Assembly (NCBI GenBank): GCA_903772945.1
Contig: CAICTM010000005.1
Coordinates: 207,983 to 271,982, forward strand
DNA from: Seminavis robusta
Lineage: Eukaryota > Bacillariophyta > Bacillariophyceae > Naviculales > Naviculaceae
Length of the DNA: 64,000 nucleotides
Reading direction: 5' to 3'
A program made the translations under genes and the position numbers. Below are positions 30,849 to 42,042 of this stretch, one piece after another (within the stretch, counting starts at the first letter, position 1; every line of letters begins with the position of its first letter). Below the pieces are notes generated by a model. It did no database searches. It was not told the DNA's origin and worked only from the letters and a program-made list of their open reading frames with translations.

Positions 30849-32419
30849 ATGGTATTATCGCGGCGACAGCGGAAACAGGTGTTTGGCCTTTGGCTGGCAT
30901 CTGCTGCAACAATATGCTCACCCGTCTTGGCACTTCACATGCAACAACAACCTCCATCATCTTCATCCTGGCAACCACCCAAGCACTGGAAGTTCACGGG
31001 CTTTCGTCACAGAGCTCCAACTACTACTACTACTACATCCCACCAGAGTACCTTTGATGACGACCGAGATGACCTTTACTACGGTAATAATGACGCACCC
31101 GCAGCCGGTGCCATTTTCCCCGATGGAGGATTGTCACCTTGTGTCATCAAAGTCATTGGGGTGGGTGGGGGTGGCAGCAACGCCGTCGATCGCATGTTGG
31201 ATACGGCCGTGGGAGGTGTCGATTTTTGGGCCATTAATACCGACGCCCAAGCCCTCGGCCGAAGTAAGGCGAAGGGTGCCAAGACGCTCAACATTGGTGC
31301 GTCCGTCACACGAGGATTGGGAGCTGGTGGTAACCCCGATATTGGGAGAATGGCGGTGAGTAACAAAAATGGATATGGGGCGACCTCTAGCTAGCTAGCT
31401 ACCTTTTTGCGTGCTCACTCTTTTCAATTTGTTGTCTTCCTTTTGATTTGGGTGATTAGGCAGAAGAATCTCTTGCGGAAATTGAGGCCATGGTAGCTGG
31501 CACTGACTTGTGCTTTGTCACTAGCGGCATGGGTGGAGGCACGGGCAGTGGGGCTTGTCCTGTAGTGGCTCAAATTGCCAAGGAACAGGGCTGTCTTACC
31601 GTGGGTATCGTCACCAAACCATTCATGTTTGAAGGGAAACGACGCATGACGCAGGCCATCAAGGCAATTGATCGACTTCGTGAAAATGTCGACACTGTCA
31701 TTGTCGTATCCAACGATCGATTGCTGGAAATTATTCCGGATGATACCCCTATCGAACGAGCATTTGCCGTGGCCGACGATATTCTGCGACAAGGAGTGGT
31801 AGGTATCTCGGATATCATTGTCAAACCAGGTCTGATCAATGTCGATTTTGCCGATGTACGGTCCATCATGAGTGGCGCGGGAACGGCTCTAATGGGCATT
31901 GGAATTGGCAATGGAAAGACTGCGGCCGAAGATGCCGCTGCAGCTGCCATTTCGAGTCCCTTGTTGGATTCTACCATTGAAAATGCCAAGGGTGTTGTAT
32001 TCAATATTAGTGGAGGGCCCAATCTATCATTGAACGAAGTCAATCAGGCTGCCAAGTTGATTTATTCCACTGTGGAAGCCGATGCCAATGTCATTTTTGG
32101 AGCCTTGGTCGACGAGACTTTGGAGGACAACATTTCCATCACGGTCCTAGCGACCGGATTCAAAACCAAAGAATCCGAAATGGGTGCGAGAGCGAGAATG
32201 TCCGAACCCACGCAATCTACCGCCAGATCCTCTATGCCCTCTTCGGATACTAGTTTCAATGATGTACGAGGACAAGCAGCCGGCGCCAGAAGACAGTCCC
32301 AGCAACAATCAGCACAAACTGCCCGTCAGTCTCCACCGGTACAAGATGACGATCTACCACCCGAAAGTGGAGGAGAGCAGCTGCCGTCGTTCTTGAAGAA
32401 CTTGAAAAAGAAGCGATAG
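30849..32419 (+). CDS. ftsZ: FtsZ, plastid-division type, 2 exons
   Basis: Exons 30849-31355 and 31460-32419 (phase 0; GTGAGT...TTAG), giving 488 aa. The GTP-binding fold shows [15 protein letters not shown] (about 100-115), the tubulin signature [10 protein letters not shown] (about 191-200) and the T7-loop region [11 protein letters not shown]. FtsZ assembles GTP-dependent rings. The first 90 residues are an extension: basic start, hydrophobic stretch ([15 protein letters not shown]) compatible with a signal peptide, then Thr/Ser/Pro-rich sequence like a transit peptide. That suggests plastid import, as for nuclear FtsZ in diatoms, although the +1 residue after the predicted cut is Leu, not Phe. 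The C-terminal tail ([10 protein letters not shown]) is short and basic. I prefer ATG 30849; an upstream TTG frame is untenable. Confidence 0.93.
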
Positions 32420-33823
32420 GTGGAACAGACTGTATCTATCGGTACGCACCATGTAAAATCAAGTCGGGGACGGAACGAGCAGAGCTATACACGACCAACG
32501 CTGACACAACCAATAAGTCAAAGCAGTCCTTTGCCTCATCATGTGGAATATTGTTCTTAAAACGACAAGCGTGATTCAATCCGGTTCGTGATGCACAAAA
32601 ATAAAAGACAGTCTTGAAGCTAGAAAATGCCCAAAAATGCCCGTGATGATGGTTGACTTTGGTAATGTACAGTACCAGTTATTCGTTTCTGCGATTTTTT
32701 GCATCTGCTCTTCGATTCTTTCGCCTTGACCCCCATCAAATTCTGGGCCGGTGGTTTGTGGTCCTCATCGTCGTTATTGGCATCCAAAAGATCCGCGAGC
32801 GATGCTGTCATTCTAGTTCTTTCGAATGGAAGCAACTTCCTTGCCGCCCCGCTTGGCCAATCTCTTGGCTCGCAACGCACTCTGCCTGGGTCAATGAATG
32901 GTAAGGCCGCGACGAAGAAACTGAGATGGAATCCCTTTCATTGGACCAGAGATGAGGCGTGACGGGACGAGTCAAGGTTCTTCTGTGTAGATGAAACTTT
33001 GTGGAGAAGTTTTGCTTCCTGACATCAATCGATTGCATACGTTATCAGTGGTCTAGATCTTGCTTGTTGACACTTTTCACGGACATCAGGAAACGTTTTG
33101 CCCTCTCTCGTTTGCAATCACGCCATTGAGTCATCCTTCGGGACGAAACTTGGCCTGTGAGTGGGCCTTGAAGCGAGCATTTGCATGAGCGCGATGATGG
33201 CGGGGTTAGCTCTCACGAACCGCACCAAGAATTCGTCCGAGTAGACCTTGGTGGATCGGACCGTCCTCCTCGCACGCAGTTGCTTTCAGACTTGAACTTT
33301 CCCCAATGAAATCGCGAGCAGAGTTACGATGCTTGGCATTGGACTACGGTATGTGTTCCCGATCGGTACGACAGTCTCCGGTCATGACGTAGCTATCGTG
33401 TAAAGACAGGAGTTTGTTGTATTCGTAGTGAAAGGCAAACTGACTGTCCTTGATCTGAACGCAGCATAGGCTCGTGGGAGGCCGTACTGTCATATGTCAT
33501 TGGGCGCCATGAACTCGGAGCAGGAGACCCGATTCGATTCCACAGCAATGTCATTGCTGGCTTCTCCCGGCCAAAGAGAACGTGTCGCAGTTTGGAATCA
33601 AACAAGGTGTGGTTGCACTGGCTATGGTTCCCAAAGTCAAAAAGAGAGGAGCAGGAGGAGGAGATAATCCACCTACTCTAGTAGGCCCCCCCATTCGGTA
33701 CCGGTACCAGTAGGAGACGGAGGGAGCTGGAGGAGAAGGGCTATTTTGGCGGGACTCATGGTTTCATGACTCATATCTTTGCGCGTTGTCGGTTGTCGCC
33801 TTCCTCTTCCCAAAGCTGTCAAG
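32420..33823. other. intergenic, one possible unassigned minus-strand exon
   Basis: No confident gene. On the minus strand near 32895-32820 a stretch reading ALRAKRLAKRGGKEVASIRKN then stop looks like a real C-terminus after a possible CAG acceptor, but no upstream exons could be joined. GGTACCGGTACC lies near 33698-33709, about 115 bp before the next gene. Confidence 0.35.
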
Positions 33824-36059
33824 ATGATGGCCATGATGTTATCCGATTTCTGGCACCTTCTCCTGCTACTCGTAGTCCTCCCGATAGTCGTCAGTGAAGC
33901 AGTCGAGTATGGTGTTGATGTGGTGAGTTCTGTTGATCGGACGGAGATCCCATGAAGTGCATACCGGTACTTCTAGCTAGCTGGCTTGTAGTTTCTGTTC
34001 TTCTCATTGTGCTTGTTTCTTTCTACCATGACACCACTACCGTACCGCTATTGCTGTAATAATGCCAGAGCTACCCCATGCACCATCCCAATGTGACAAC
34101 GCCAACCAACAACCCATTGGGTGATCGGCAATCCTTTTACGAAGAAAATATTCAGGGATGCGAGGATTTCTACCAATCTGGCAAGTGTCTCACCAATGAA
34201 CGCGTCCGCGTCAAAATGTCCCTCCGACAACCTAAATCCATGGTCAATTACACAGAGTTGGGATACACCAAGATCAAGTCTCCCGAATCGGTCATGAAAT
34301 TGCTATTGGAGTTTTGGCAAGCCAATAAAGAGAAGGCACGCAATGAAAAGTGGGCACCGGGGTAAGCAATGCAATTCCACAATCATTCATCTTATACTGC
34401 ACGGTACTGTCTTCCATACAAACGTGTGCCTCAATTGACCGACCTTTTCTTCCAATCAATCAAACCAAAACACTATACTAGAAACACATATACAAATCAT
34501 TGGAAAGTGTAAGTAGAACCGAACGAAAGTGGACCAAAAACAGCAAGAAGAAGTAGAAGAAGAGTCACCAATCCACAAATACATCTTATCTTTTGTTTTT
34601 CTCTTTCCAGACCCTCCAAGTTGGTCAAAATTGAAGACCAATCCATGGATGGAGGTGGGGAAGTACTCAAGCAAAAGGTATGGGATGCTGCACGAGATAC
34701 CATTGAGGAATGGACTGGACAACGCCTGGCTGAATGCTCTCTTTATGGCATTCGAATCTACGAAGAGGGGGCTGTTCTGGCCACTCATGTGGATCGGTTG
34801 CCATTGGTTAGTTCGGCCATTATTAATGTGGATCAAGATGTGGATGAACCTTGGCCTCTGGAAGGTACGCAGGGGTTGGATTCAAATATCTATTTGTGTT
34901 TGTGGGGAAAGATGTGGACAATTCTTAGCACCAGCTCTCTCCTTGACTTACTTTTGAAACTAACTGCAGTGATTGGCCACGATGGAAAAGCAGTAGTGAG
35001 TTTGTCTTTCTGGTGTTTGAGTATCATTGCTTTGGTGTGTTTTGCCTTGGTCATCTCATTATTAGTCAATGTGGAATACTGTACACGCATCGCCTTCTAT
35101 TGCGATTGCCGCAGAACATCACAGTAAGTTTGAGCAATCCGCAGATGTGATGTGCAGACTGGAAAGAAGCTGACACTCTTCAACTCCTGAAGATGGAACC
35201 CGGTGATCTTGTCCTTTACGAATCCCACTCGGTACTGCATGGTACGTAAGCAAGCTCGATGAACTTGATGAAAGACGCTGCCTGATGATTGCAAGACAGG
35301 ATTGTGGCTGACCACGCGGGTTTCTTGCTTCCGTCACAGGTCGCCCATTTCCCCTCAAAGGTACGCAGCCAGACGAGTCACTTGCTAGCAAGTGCTACGC
35401 GAAATCCTTGCCAAATCTGTCTATTCGTGTTTTGTGTTTTTCGCTTGGCTTCCAGGTCGCTTCATGTCCAACATATTTGTCCACTTTGAGCCGGTGGGGC
35501 CAATATCCGACCCGTCTACCAACAGACGACTTTTCAGAGGCGATTTGCCACCGTACCTGATTCCCGGTAAGTCTGATGATGTTGGGTGCAGTGTTGGCAA
35601 TGTATGCTCTTTTGAGAAGGACTCGACTCAACCCCACTTCGTTTCCACTGCGCGGTCAAACCTGAAGGATCCGAAGAAGAGGACAACTGGCGTCGCGCAA
35701 ACCCCAATGGCTGGAAAGCCACCAGGAGGAATAGCTATGACTATGGATCAACCGAAGCTCACGTCCTGGCAAATCGTGGCAATGCCTTGTCTCTCAACAA
35801 GGCCCTCGACAATAATCGAGAACTAGTCCACGCAAGAGACGACAATGGTTGGACGGCTCTGCACGAAGCCGTCAGGTCGGGCTGTTTTGACTGCGTTGTG
35901 AACCTTATTCAGAGAGGGGCGGATGTGAATGCTCTGACGGTAGACGGGCGCTCACCCCTGCACCATGCAAAGAAGTATGACTCCAGCCGATCACACAACA
36001 ACAGGATCTCTCATTTTCTCCAGCGATACGGAGCCCGCGAGATGGGTCCCGAGTTATAG
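33824..36059 (+). CDS. secretory prolyl-4-hydroxylase-type oxygenase with ankyrin repeats, paralogue A
   Basis: Ten exons: 33824-33922, 34069-34361, 34482-34508, 34611-34864, 34970-34995, 35115-35123, 35193-35241, 35340-35360, 35456-35566, 35668-36059; 426 aa. Each junction has GT/AG ends and keeps paralogue alignment. Signal peptide (hydrophobic LLLLLVVLPIVV), then the shared motif VEYGVDVSYPMHH, a helical block (QPKSMVNYTELGYTKIKSPESV), and a Fe(II)/2-oxoglutarate oxygenase domain with THVDRLP (His-Asp) and SVLHGRPFPLKGR (distal His and basic residue), as in prolyl 4-hydroxylases. After LIPG come ankyrin repeats (DDNGWTALHEAVRSGCFDCVVNLIQRGADVNALTVDGRSPLHHA). Exon six is a 9-nt microexon (Asn-Ile-Thr). 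Expected to hydroxylate proline in secretory proteins; substrate unknown. Confidence 0.8.
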
Positions 36060-36557
36060 CTAGGTATGTTTGGCAGAAGTGAGAAAATGCCGGAGGCCCC
36101 CGGGAGTCATGAGGACAACAACAACATCCCCAATTGCAACCTACTCTCTTGGAGCTTCATTCTTCCGAGCACTGGATGTCAATCCCCGGGCTGGCGGATA
36201 TAGAAAGGCTGAAACTTTGCACACCTTGCCTGCGATTACTTCTTGCAGTCCGAACACCCCAGAGGGCGCGGAGTGCATACCTGTACCAGCTATATGCACA
36301 TAATGGAATGCACGTTCATGATTGAGAGTGCTGCTGCAACCTCACCAGCGCGACGTTCGCGTTCAATTCTCACGCTAAAATGCAGACAAGACTCACAAAA
36401 GATTGGCTAGTTTAAGTTTGCTATTCCTTGATGTCGGTTCTACTGTTCTACAGAGGCTGAAAGCTCATGTCATCTTTCACCATCTTTGATTTACTTCAAT
36501 CTTTCTGGAAACATTTAGTCACCACTCAGACAGCATGGAGCATCGCGTCAGGACCGT
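36060..36557. other. intergenic between convergent genes
   Basis: No gene seen. Confidence 0.5.
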
Positions 36558-37479
36558 TTAGTTGATGCCCTGAATCTTGACCAACATGTCGGGCCAGGTG
36601 CGCTGGTTCCCCATGTCAAACTGGGCGCGGTCCTCATCGGCCTTCTTGAAGCGCCTAAGAGCGGGAGTCTGACTTGTGGCTTGGTACAACCAGTACGCTT
36701 CGCCTTTGAGAGCTTGGGCGATGGGCACGTCAATGGACTCAATCACGCACTGCTTCGTGGCATTGATCGACTCAGAGGGCCAGAGAGCAATGCGTTTGGC
36801 CAAAGCATCAACATAAGGACCAATCTCGTCAGGGTCCAAGGCACGGTTGATGGTTCCAACTCGTTCAGCCTCGTCAGCATCAAAGTCACGGGCTCCCAAA
36901 ACAATCTCCAGAGCGCGTCCCAGCCCGACTTGGCGAGCCATGCGAGAAGCACCTCCGCCACATGGCAAAATTCCCATGCCTGTGAGAAGAAAGGAATGAG
37001 TATGTGAGACAGCCAAAGCATAGATATTCCAGACGGGCTGTTTTGTTCAACATACCAACTTCCATCTGCATGAACTTGGCCTTGCCGCGAGCCGCAAAGC
37101 GCATATCACATGCAAGGGCGAACTCGTGTCCACCGCCACGTGCAAACCCTTCAATCTTGGCAATGGTAGCCTGAGGCAAGCGGCTGATGCGCCCCAAGAC
37201 CGCCTGCAAATCCAATAGCTGCGCCTCCTCGCGAGAGACAGCCTTGCCAGACATGTCTTTGAGGAATTCAGTGTCAGCGTGACAGACCCAAATGTCCGGG
37301 TTGGCAGAATCGAACACAACCACCTTGACGCTGTTGTCGGCTTCCAACTTTTGAGCTAGCATGCTCAAGTCGGCAAGCATGGGCAAGCCCTGAACGTTGA
37401 CGGGTGGGTAGTCAAAGGTCACGGTGCAAATTCCACCGTCAATCTTGACGCGAAACGTTGTGAATCCTTCGTACTTCAT
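36558..37479 (-). CDS. enoyl-CoA hydratase/isomerase family protein, 2 exons
   Basis: Exons 37479-37056 and 36979-36558 (phase 1, GTATGT...ACAG), giving 281 aa. Crotonase fold: FDYPPVNVQG near the start, oxyanion-hole motifs ARGGGHEFALACDMRFA (about 118-133) and GMGILPCGGGASRMARQVG, with Glu in MEVGMG at the position of the second catalytic Glu. The conserved E of GGxHE is kept as well. The family hydrates or isomerises enoyl-CoA thioesters in beta-oxidation or branched-chain catabolism; a specific substrate cannot be given. No clear presequence or peroxisomal SKL tail, so location is uncertain. Lies between P4H-ankyrin paralogues A and B, in opposite orientation. Confidence 0.85.
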
Positions 37480-38109
37480 GTTGCAACGGTAGCAGATGGA
37501 AGTTTGTTGAACAAGTGTTTCTTTGGTTGGATTTGCAAGCTCAGAGAATCTGATTTGTGAGCTTTCGAACAGGTCGAAAGATTGCCTGACACCTTTCGAA
37601 TCCGCTATTAAAATACAATTGGCTTTTCAAAAGGTCGTCTCCAGTACGGTACAGAGCTAAATGGAATCAAAGGGTAGATCTAGTAGGCAATCAGCTTGTA
37701 CATGCGTCGAAAGATCGCCTGAACCTATTCCAATCCGCTATTAGAACAGCTATTAAAACTAGCTAGCTCAACCATTTCTGCAAAAGCGAGAGTGCCAAAG
37801 ATCGCAAGGTCTGAACCACATCCCGTACCAATCCGCTATTAAAAACAGCTACTAGCTAGCTAGTATTAAAACCTACCAAGTAAGATACCGGTACCGGTAC
37901 TGGTACATGTACCATGTACTACATGTACCGCGACCATAGCGAACCATTTCGAAGCCACAATAATCACGACGATCCTACCGTATCATGAAAAGTGTCAACT
38001 CTACTTGTTTTACGCAATATCAAGCCGCGCATTTGGCCGCTTTCCTGAAACAGGAAGATGATCGCAGCAAGTAGCTACTACTAGCTAGCTAGCTAGTAGT
38101 CTACTCGTA
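37480..38109. other. intergenic with palindromic tracts
   Basis: No supported gene. Contains repeated CCAATCCGCTATTA(A) units (37590-37610, 37731-37750, 37830-37850), TACCGGTACCGGTACTGGTA at 37888-37907 followed by TACATGTACC, and (CTAG)n at 38081-38096. Confidence 0.6.
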
Positions 38110-38560
38110 GTGTTTGAGCTCACCAAGCACCCTCAAGTACTGCAAAAGATCCTGCAAGAAGCAAATCAAGTTTGTGGCAAGGTTGACGGTGAAAATGGTA
38201 GAGACTATTCAGTTGGTCCCATTTGCAAAGTTAGAAAATATCCACATGAAATGTTGTCCTGGAAGTTCTTCAACTGCACCCCTCAGTTCCAGGGCAGCGC
38301 AAATTTGCCATCAAGGATGATGTCTTGCCTGATTGAACATTCATTCCCAAGGGTGGTGGCTACAGTGTCCTATCCATCCTACACCATGGGAAGGAACACC
38401 CGGATCTGGGGAAGTGATGCTGCTGAGTTCAAGCAAGCCAACAAGGAACCAGAAAGAACCACCAGCATTCTGGTACAAAGTCTCTAATGCAGGAAAGAGG
38501 CTGTGAAAGCCAATGGCCCTGAACACCTTGAGATTTGACACTGGCCTATCTGACCCAAAG
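38110..38560 (+). pseudogene. cytochrome P450 relic
   Basis: FELTKHPQVLQKILQEAN (the I-helix end/J-helix region of P450s) is followed, in shifting frames, by pieces reading LQLHPSVPGQRKFAIKDDVLPD (the K-helix to beta1-4 region) near 38258-38330, TFIPKGGGYSV near 38345, then MGR...WGSDAAEFK near 38385 and NAGKRL. This order is that of a CYP4/CYP86-like enzyme. The ExxR pair and haem-Cys region are not recoverable, and stops occur in all frames. Remnant only. Confidence 0.6.
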
Positions 38561-38876
38561 ACTCACGATCGATGGGTCCTACTGTACAATTCATCCATTG
38601 TCCTTGGTATGAAAGGTGGCTTTCCTGTCCAAGGCAAGCTGCAAACAAAATAATGCTACAAATGTCTACCATACCGGTAGGTAGCTTGTTTGCTGTTGCA
38701 TTTGAAGTTACTGTACTGTGAATCGCCAGCGGTAAGTCCCCGGTTCCGCGCCGATAAAATTGTACGACGCCATTTCCTAGTAGCTAGTTGTTGTAGACAG
38801 ACATTCACCACACAACTGAGTGTCTTCCCGGAACATCCATCCCGAGGAGCGGCGGCTTGCAGCAGTACTGTTGCTT

Positions 38877-38892
38877 GCTAGCTAGCTAGCTT
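38877..38892. repeat. (CTAG)n tract
   Basis: Four CTAG-type units about 40 bp beyond the 3' end of the minus-strand gene at 38931-39410. Confidence 0.9.
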
Positions 38893-38930
38893 GTAGCTCG
38901 GTTTGTCATTGCCAGGTGGCCAATACTTAT

Positions 38931-39410
38931 TTATTCTTCCTTGTTTATTTCTTTCTGTTTTCGTATATTGTATCGGACCATCCTCGAAATTCCCGCCGCT
39001 ACAGAAGCCGTGACAAAAATGACACCTGCCCAGGGGGAATCTCCCGCCGAAGTGCTAGCGTCGACACCGTTGTTTCCCAGAAGCAGCAAACTCCCTATTG
39101 CCACAATCGCCACACCCAAGGGCGAGCCATCTTCGATTGTTGTAAATGAAGGCGTTCCTTCATTGCTGTCTTTCCTATTTGGTGCTGCTTGGATTTTTGG
39201 AACCGTTTGGAGGCTGTGCCTACGAAAGAACAAATGGCTCGGCGTTGGACCGTGATGAGAGGTTGTTGAAGTCAAAGATCGCTTGGTGGAACCCAATGAA
39301 TATGGCAATAGATTCGCTGAAAAGGCTTCAGATCCATCTACAATCAGGAAGAAACACAACAACAAGCAAAGCCAGGATAGGAGAGCAGTAGTAGATACCT
39401 TCATGTCCAT
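38931..39410 (-). CDS. small plastid-targeted membrane protein, unknown function
   Basis: 159 aa, intronless. Signal peptide (MKVSTTALLSWLCLLLCFFLIVDG) with an ASAFAP-like cleavage context SEA-FSAN (Phe at residue 30), the diatom bipartite plastid-targeting signature. The mature part is Ser/Thr-rich, then has two likely membrane spans, GVAIVAIGSLLLLG (about 99-112) and WAGVIFVTASVAAGISRMV (about 126-144), and a charged end (NIRKQKEINKEE). I do not recognise a family. Probably a thylakoid or envelope protein by inference. Translation may start at M1 or M3. Confidence 0.72.
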   Translation of the reverse strand: MDMKVSTTALLSWLCLLLCFFLIVDGSEAFSANLLPYSLGSTKRSLTSTTSHHGPTPSHLFFRRHSLQTVPKIQAAPNRKDSNEGTPSFTTIEDGSPLGVAIVAIGSLLLLGNNGVDASTSAGDSPWAGVIFVTASVAAGISRMVRYNIRKQKEINKEE

Positions 39411-39761
39411 CTAATTCATGGATGAGGCATGCATCGAACAGATCTGCGCTTGGTTCGCTGTGTGCTGTGTGTGGGGTCGAGCCCAAACTTTTGCAGCTTT
39501 GAACGCTCAAAACGTTTTGCAGCTGTGACGGCTCAAGGATCGACTGTCTTGAAATGACCGCGATGCCAGGAAGGTGGCATCAACCTTTGACTGGGCTTCT
39601 CATAGCTCCTCTCGTGTGAATAGCATTCATTCTCACCACTTATTTTTGTTTCTCACCAAGCTACCAGGTAGCTAGTACTCTGTGTACTCATTTTCTCTGT
39701 TGGTTGTTGTTTACCATTGCAACAGCTTGACTCGAATCACCATTCATTTTCCACCACCACG
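39411..39761. other. divergent promoter region
   Basis: No gene; lies between the minus-strand plastid-protein gene and the plus-strand P4H-ankyrin gene B. Pyrimidine-rich leader just before the ATG at 39762. Confidence 0.5.
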
Positions 39762-41896
39762 ATGCCGCTTCTTCTTGCAACATTGTTTTCTTCGTTTCTG
39801 GCAGTGACACTGGCTGACAATGGTGTCTACATGGCCGATTATGGCGTCGATGTTTCCTACCCCATGCATTACCAGGAAGTCTCCAAGAATTATCACTGGC
39901 TCCCACACAATCTGGATTCTTCCCTGGAAGTCCCTCCCGAACACCGTGATCGCCCTGTGCAACGCTTTGGGGATCGGCAGACTGCCTATGATAAACTCAT
40001 CCAGGGATGCGATGATCATTATGGTCCGAAAAATGGATTCCGGTGCTATGAAAACGAAAAAGATCGAATTGCCATGAATCTACGACAGCCCCAATCCATG
40101 GTCAATTACACCAAGCTGGGATTCACCAAAATCAAGGCTCCAGAAGCAGTCTTTAAAGTGATTCAGGAATTCTGGAACAAAAACCGTCATCGAGCCCTCG
40201 AAGAAAGCTGGCCCAAGGGGTAAGAGAGAATTACATACAGACAGAAAGTCATCAATGATCGTGAACCAAGAAGAAACCAATCAATGGATGGATTTCTCTG
40301 ACTTTTTCTCCGTGCGTTGCTTTGTCTGCTCCATTTTTTTATTCCCATCCTTCTATCAACTCCAACAACGATCCACACTATCTTTTGTTTTGATGCTCTG
40401 GTTATTGTTTGCAATTTACTCTTCTTTTTCGCTGGGCGCAAAAACACAGAAACACCTATGTCAATCACTGGGAAGGACGATCTCTCATGGCCAATGTGGA
40501 AAGCACCGATATGGTAGGAGGAGGACAGGTCATCAAACAACAAATTTGGAATGCGGCACGAGATACCATTCAGGAATGGACGGGACAGCGGGTGGCGGAA
40601 TGCTCACTCTATGGCGTTCGAATCTACGAGGAAGGAGCGGTGCTGGCCACTCATGTGGATCGACTGCCATTGGTTAGTTCGGCCATTATCAATGTGGATC
40701 AAGATGTGGATGAACCATGGCCTCTGGAAGGTATGTGCTACTCCTCATCATCGCCAGACCACCAAACAACAATAGGAAATCATCCATTCACTGCTCAAAC
40801 GTTTCGCATTCACAATGGTTACACAATCATCCAGTCATTGGGCACGACGGCAAGGCATACGTGAGTACAGAGATCAGCGAAAAGTGGAGATTGTGTTTGT
40901 GACATTGATTGAACCTCGTACTAATGATTGGAACCGGTTTCTCTGAACAGAATGTCACTATGGAACCTGGGGATCTTGTTCTTTATGAAAGTCACAGCGT
41001 ACTTCATGGAGTAAGTTGCCATAGTTTTCAGTGCTCGCCTGCTCTTGGTCAGAGGACTCTACCTAACTAATCTCTCCTATTTTTGTTCTCATTTTCTTGC
41101 TATGCAGCGTCCATTCCCACTCAAAGGTGAGTGCCCCAAACTTTATTCAATTAAGCAGGGTGGCAATTAGAACAACTGATTTTCTAACCCTGGTGTCTTT
41201 CTCGCTGACAGGGCGCTACTTTGCCAATATCTTTGTCCATTTTGAGTAAGGATTGAATCATCGTTTGCTTTGTTTGTTTCAAGACGCGAGGTTACAGGTT
41301 AAATTGGGAAACTGACTGACTTGATGTGCTGCGCCCGGTATCTTTTGCAGACCCATTGGCAAGCTTGGCGAAGCATCCATACCGGAAGGAGGTCTCCCGC
41401 CCTATGTCATTCCAGGTGAGCAAGGCAGTGCCGATGCGATGATTCACTCTTTCTTTGGGTTGAATACATGCGTCTAATGAAAATCGTTTGGTTTCGAATG
41501 CTCCTGCGTACTGTAGGATCGCCACAAGAGCCTGTGTGGCGGAATGAAAACCCGGATGGATGGAAACTTATGCAAACGGAGGAGATTACAGCGGGCGCCA
41601 CTGAAGCGCACAGGATTGCCACCAAAGAGGATTATGGATTACTGAATAAGATTCTTGATGCCGATCCCAGTTTGGCCAATGCCAAGGATGTCAACGGTTG
41701 GACTCCACTGCATGAAGCAGTTATCAAATCCTCCGAAGCCATTGTGGAGTTGTTGATAGAAAGTGGGGCCGATGTCAATGCAGTCACCAATGGTGGCGAT
41801 ACAGCTCTGAGTCTTGCCACGGCATACAAGGGCCAAGATCATTCCCTAGTTTCATTTCTCAGGAGTCTAGGAGGAAAGATGGGATCGGAACTTTAA
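39762..41896 (+). CDS. secretory prolyl-4-hydroxylase-type oxygenase with ankyrin repeats, paralogue B
   Basis: Eight exons: 39762-40219, 40450-40730, 40835-40860, 40951-41010, 41108-41126, 41212-41245, 41351-41415, 41517-41896; 440 aa. ATG 39762 precedes a clear signal peptide (MPLLLATLFSSFLAVTLADN). Motif order as in A: YGVDVSYPMHY, QSMVNYTKLGFTKIKAPEAV, WNAARDTIQEWTGQRVAECSL, the oxygenase metal ligands H221 and D223 (THVDRLP) with distal H274 in VLHGRPFPLKGRY, and R283 a candidate 2-oxoglutarate ligand. The C-terminal third has ankyrin repeats (NGWTPLHEAVIKSSEAIVELL, GADVNAVTNGGDTAL). Relative to A it lacks the intron after NTYxNHW and the microexon. Role as for A. Confidence 0.85.
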
Positions 41897-42042
41897 ATAA
41901 AGGAAGAACAACTGCAACCTAGGCGCCAGAAGGAACTCTGATTCCACCCGAGACGACAATCTATGATTAGGCTATTGATGTTTCGAGCATATTATTTACA
42001 AGGTTTCTTATTTTAGTAGGTTTGCACTTTTGGACATTTGGA

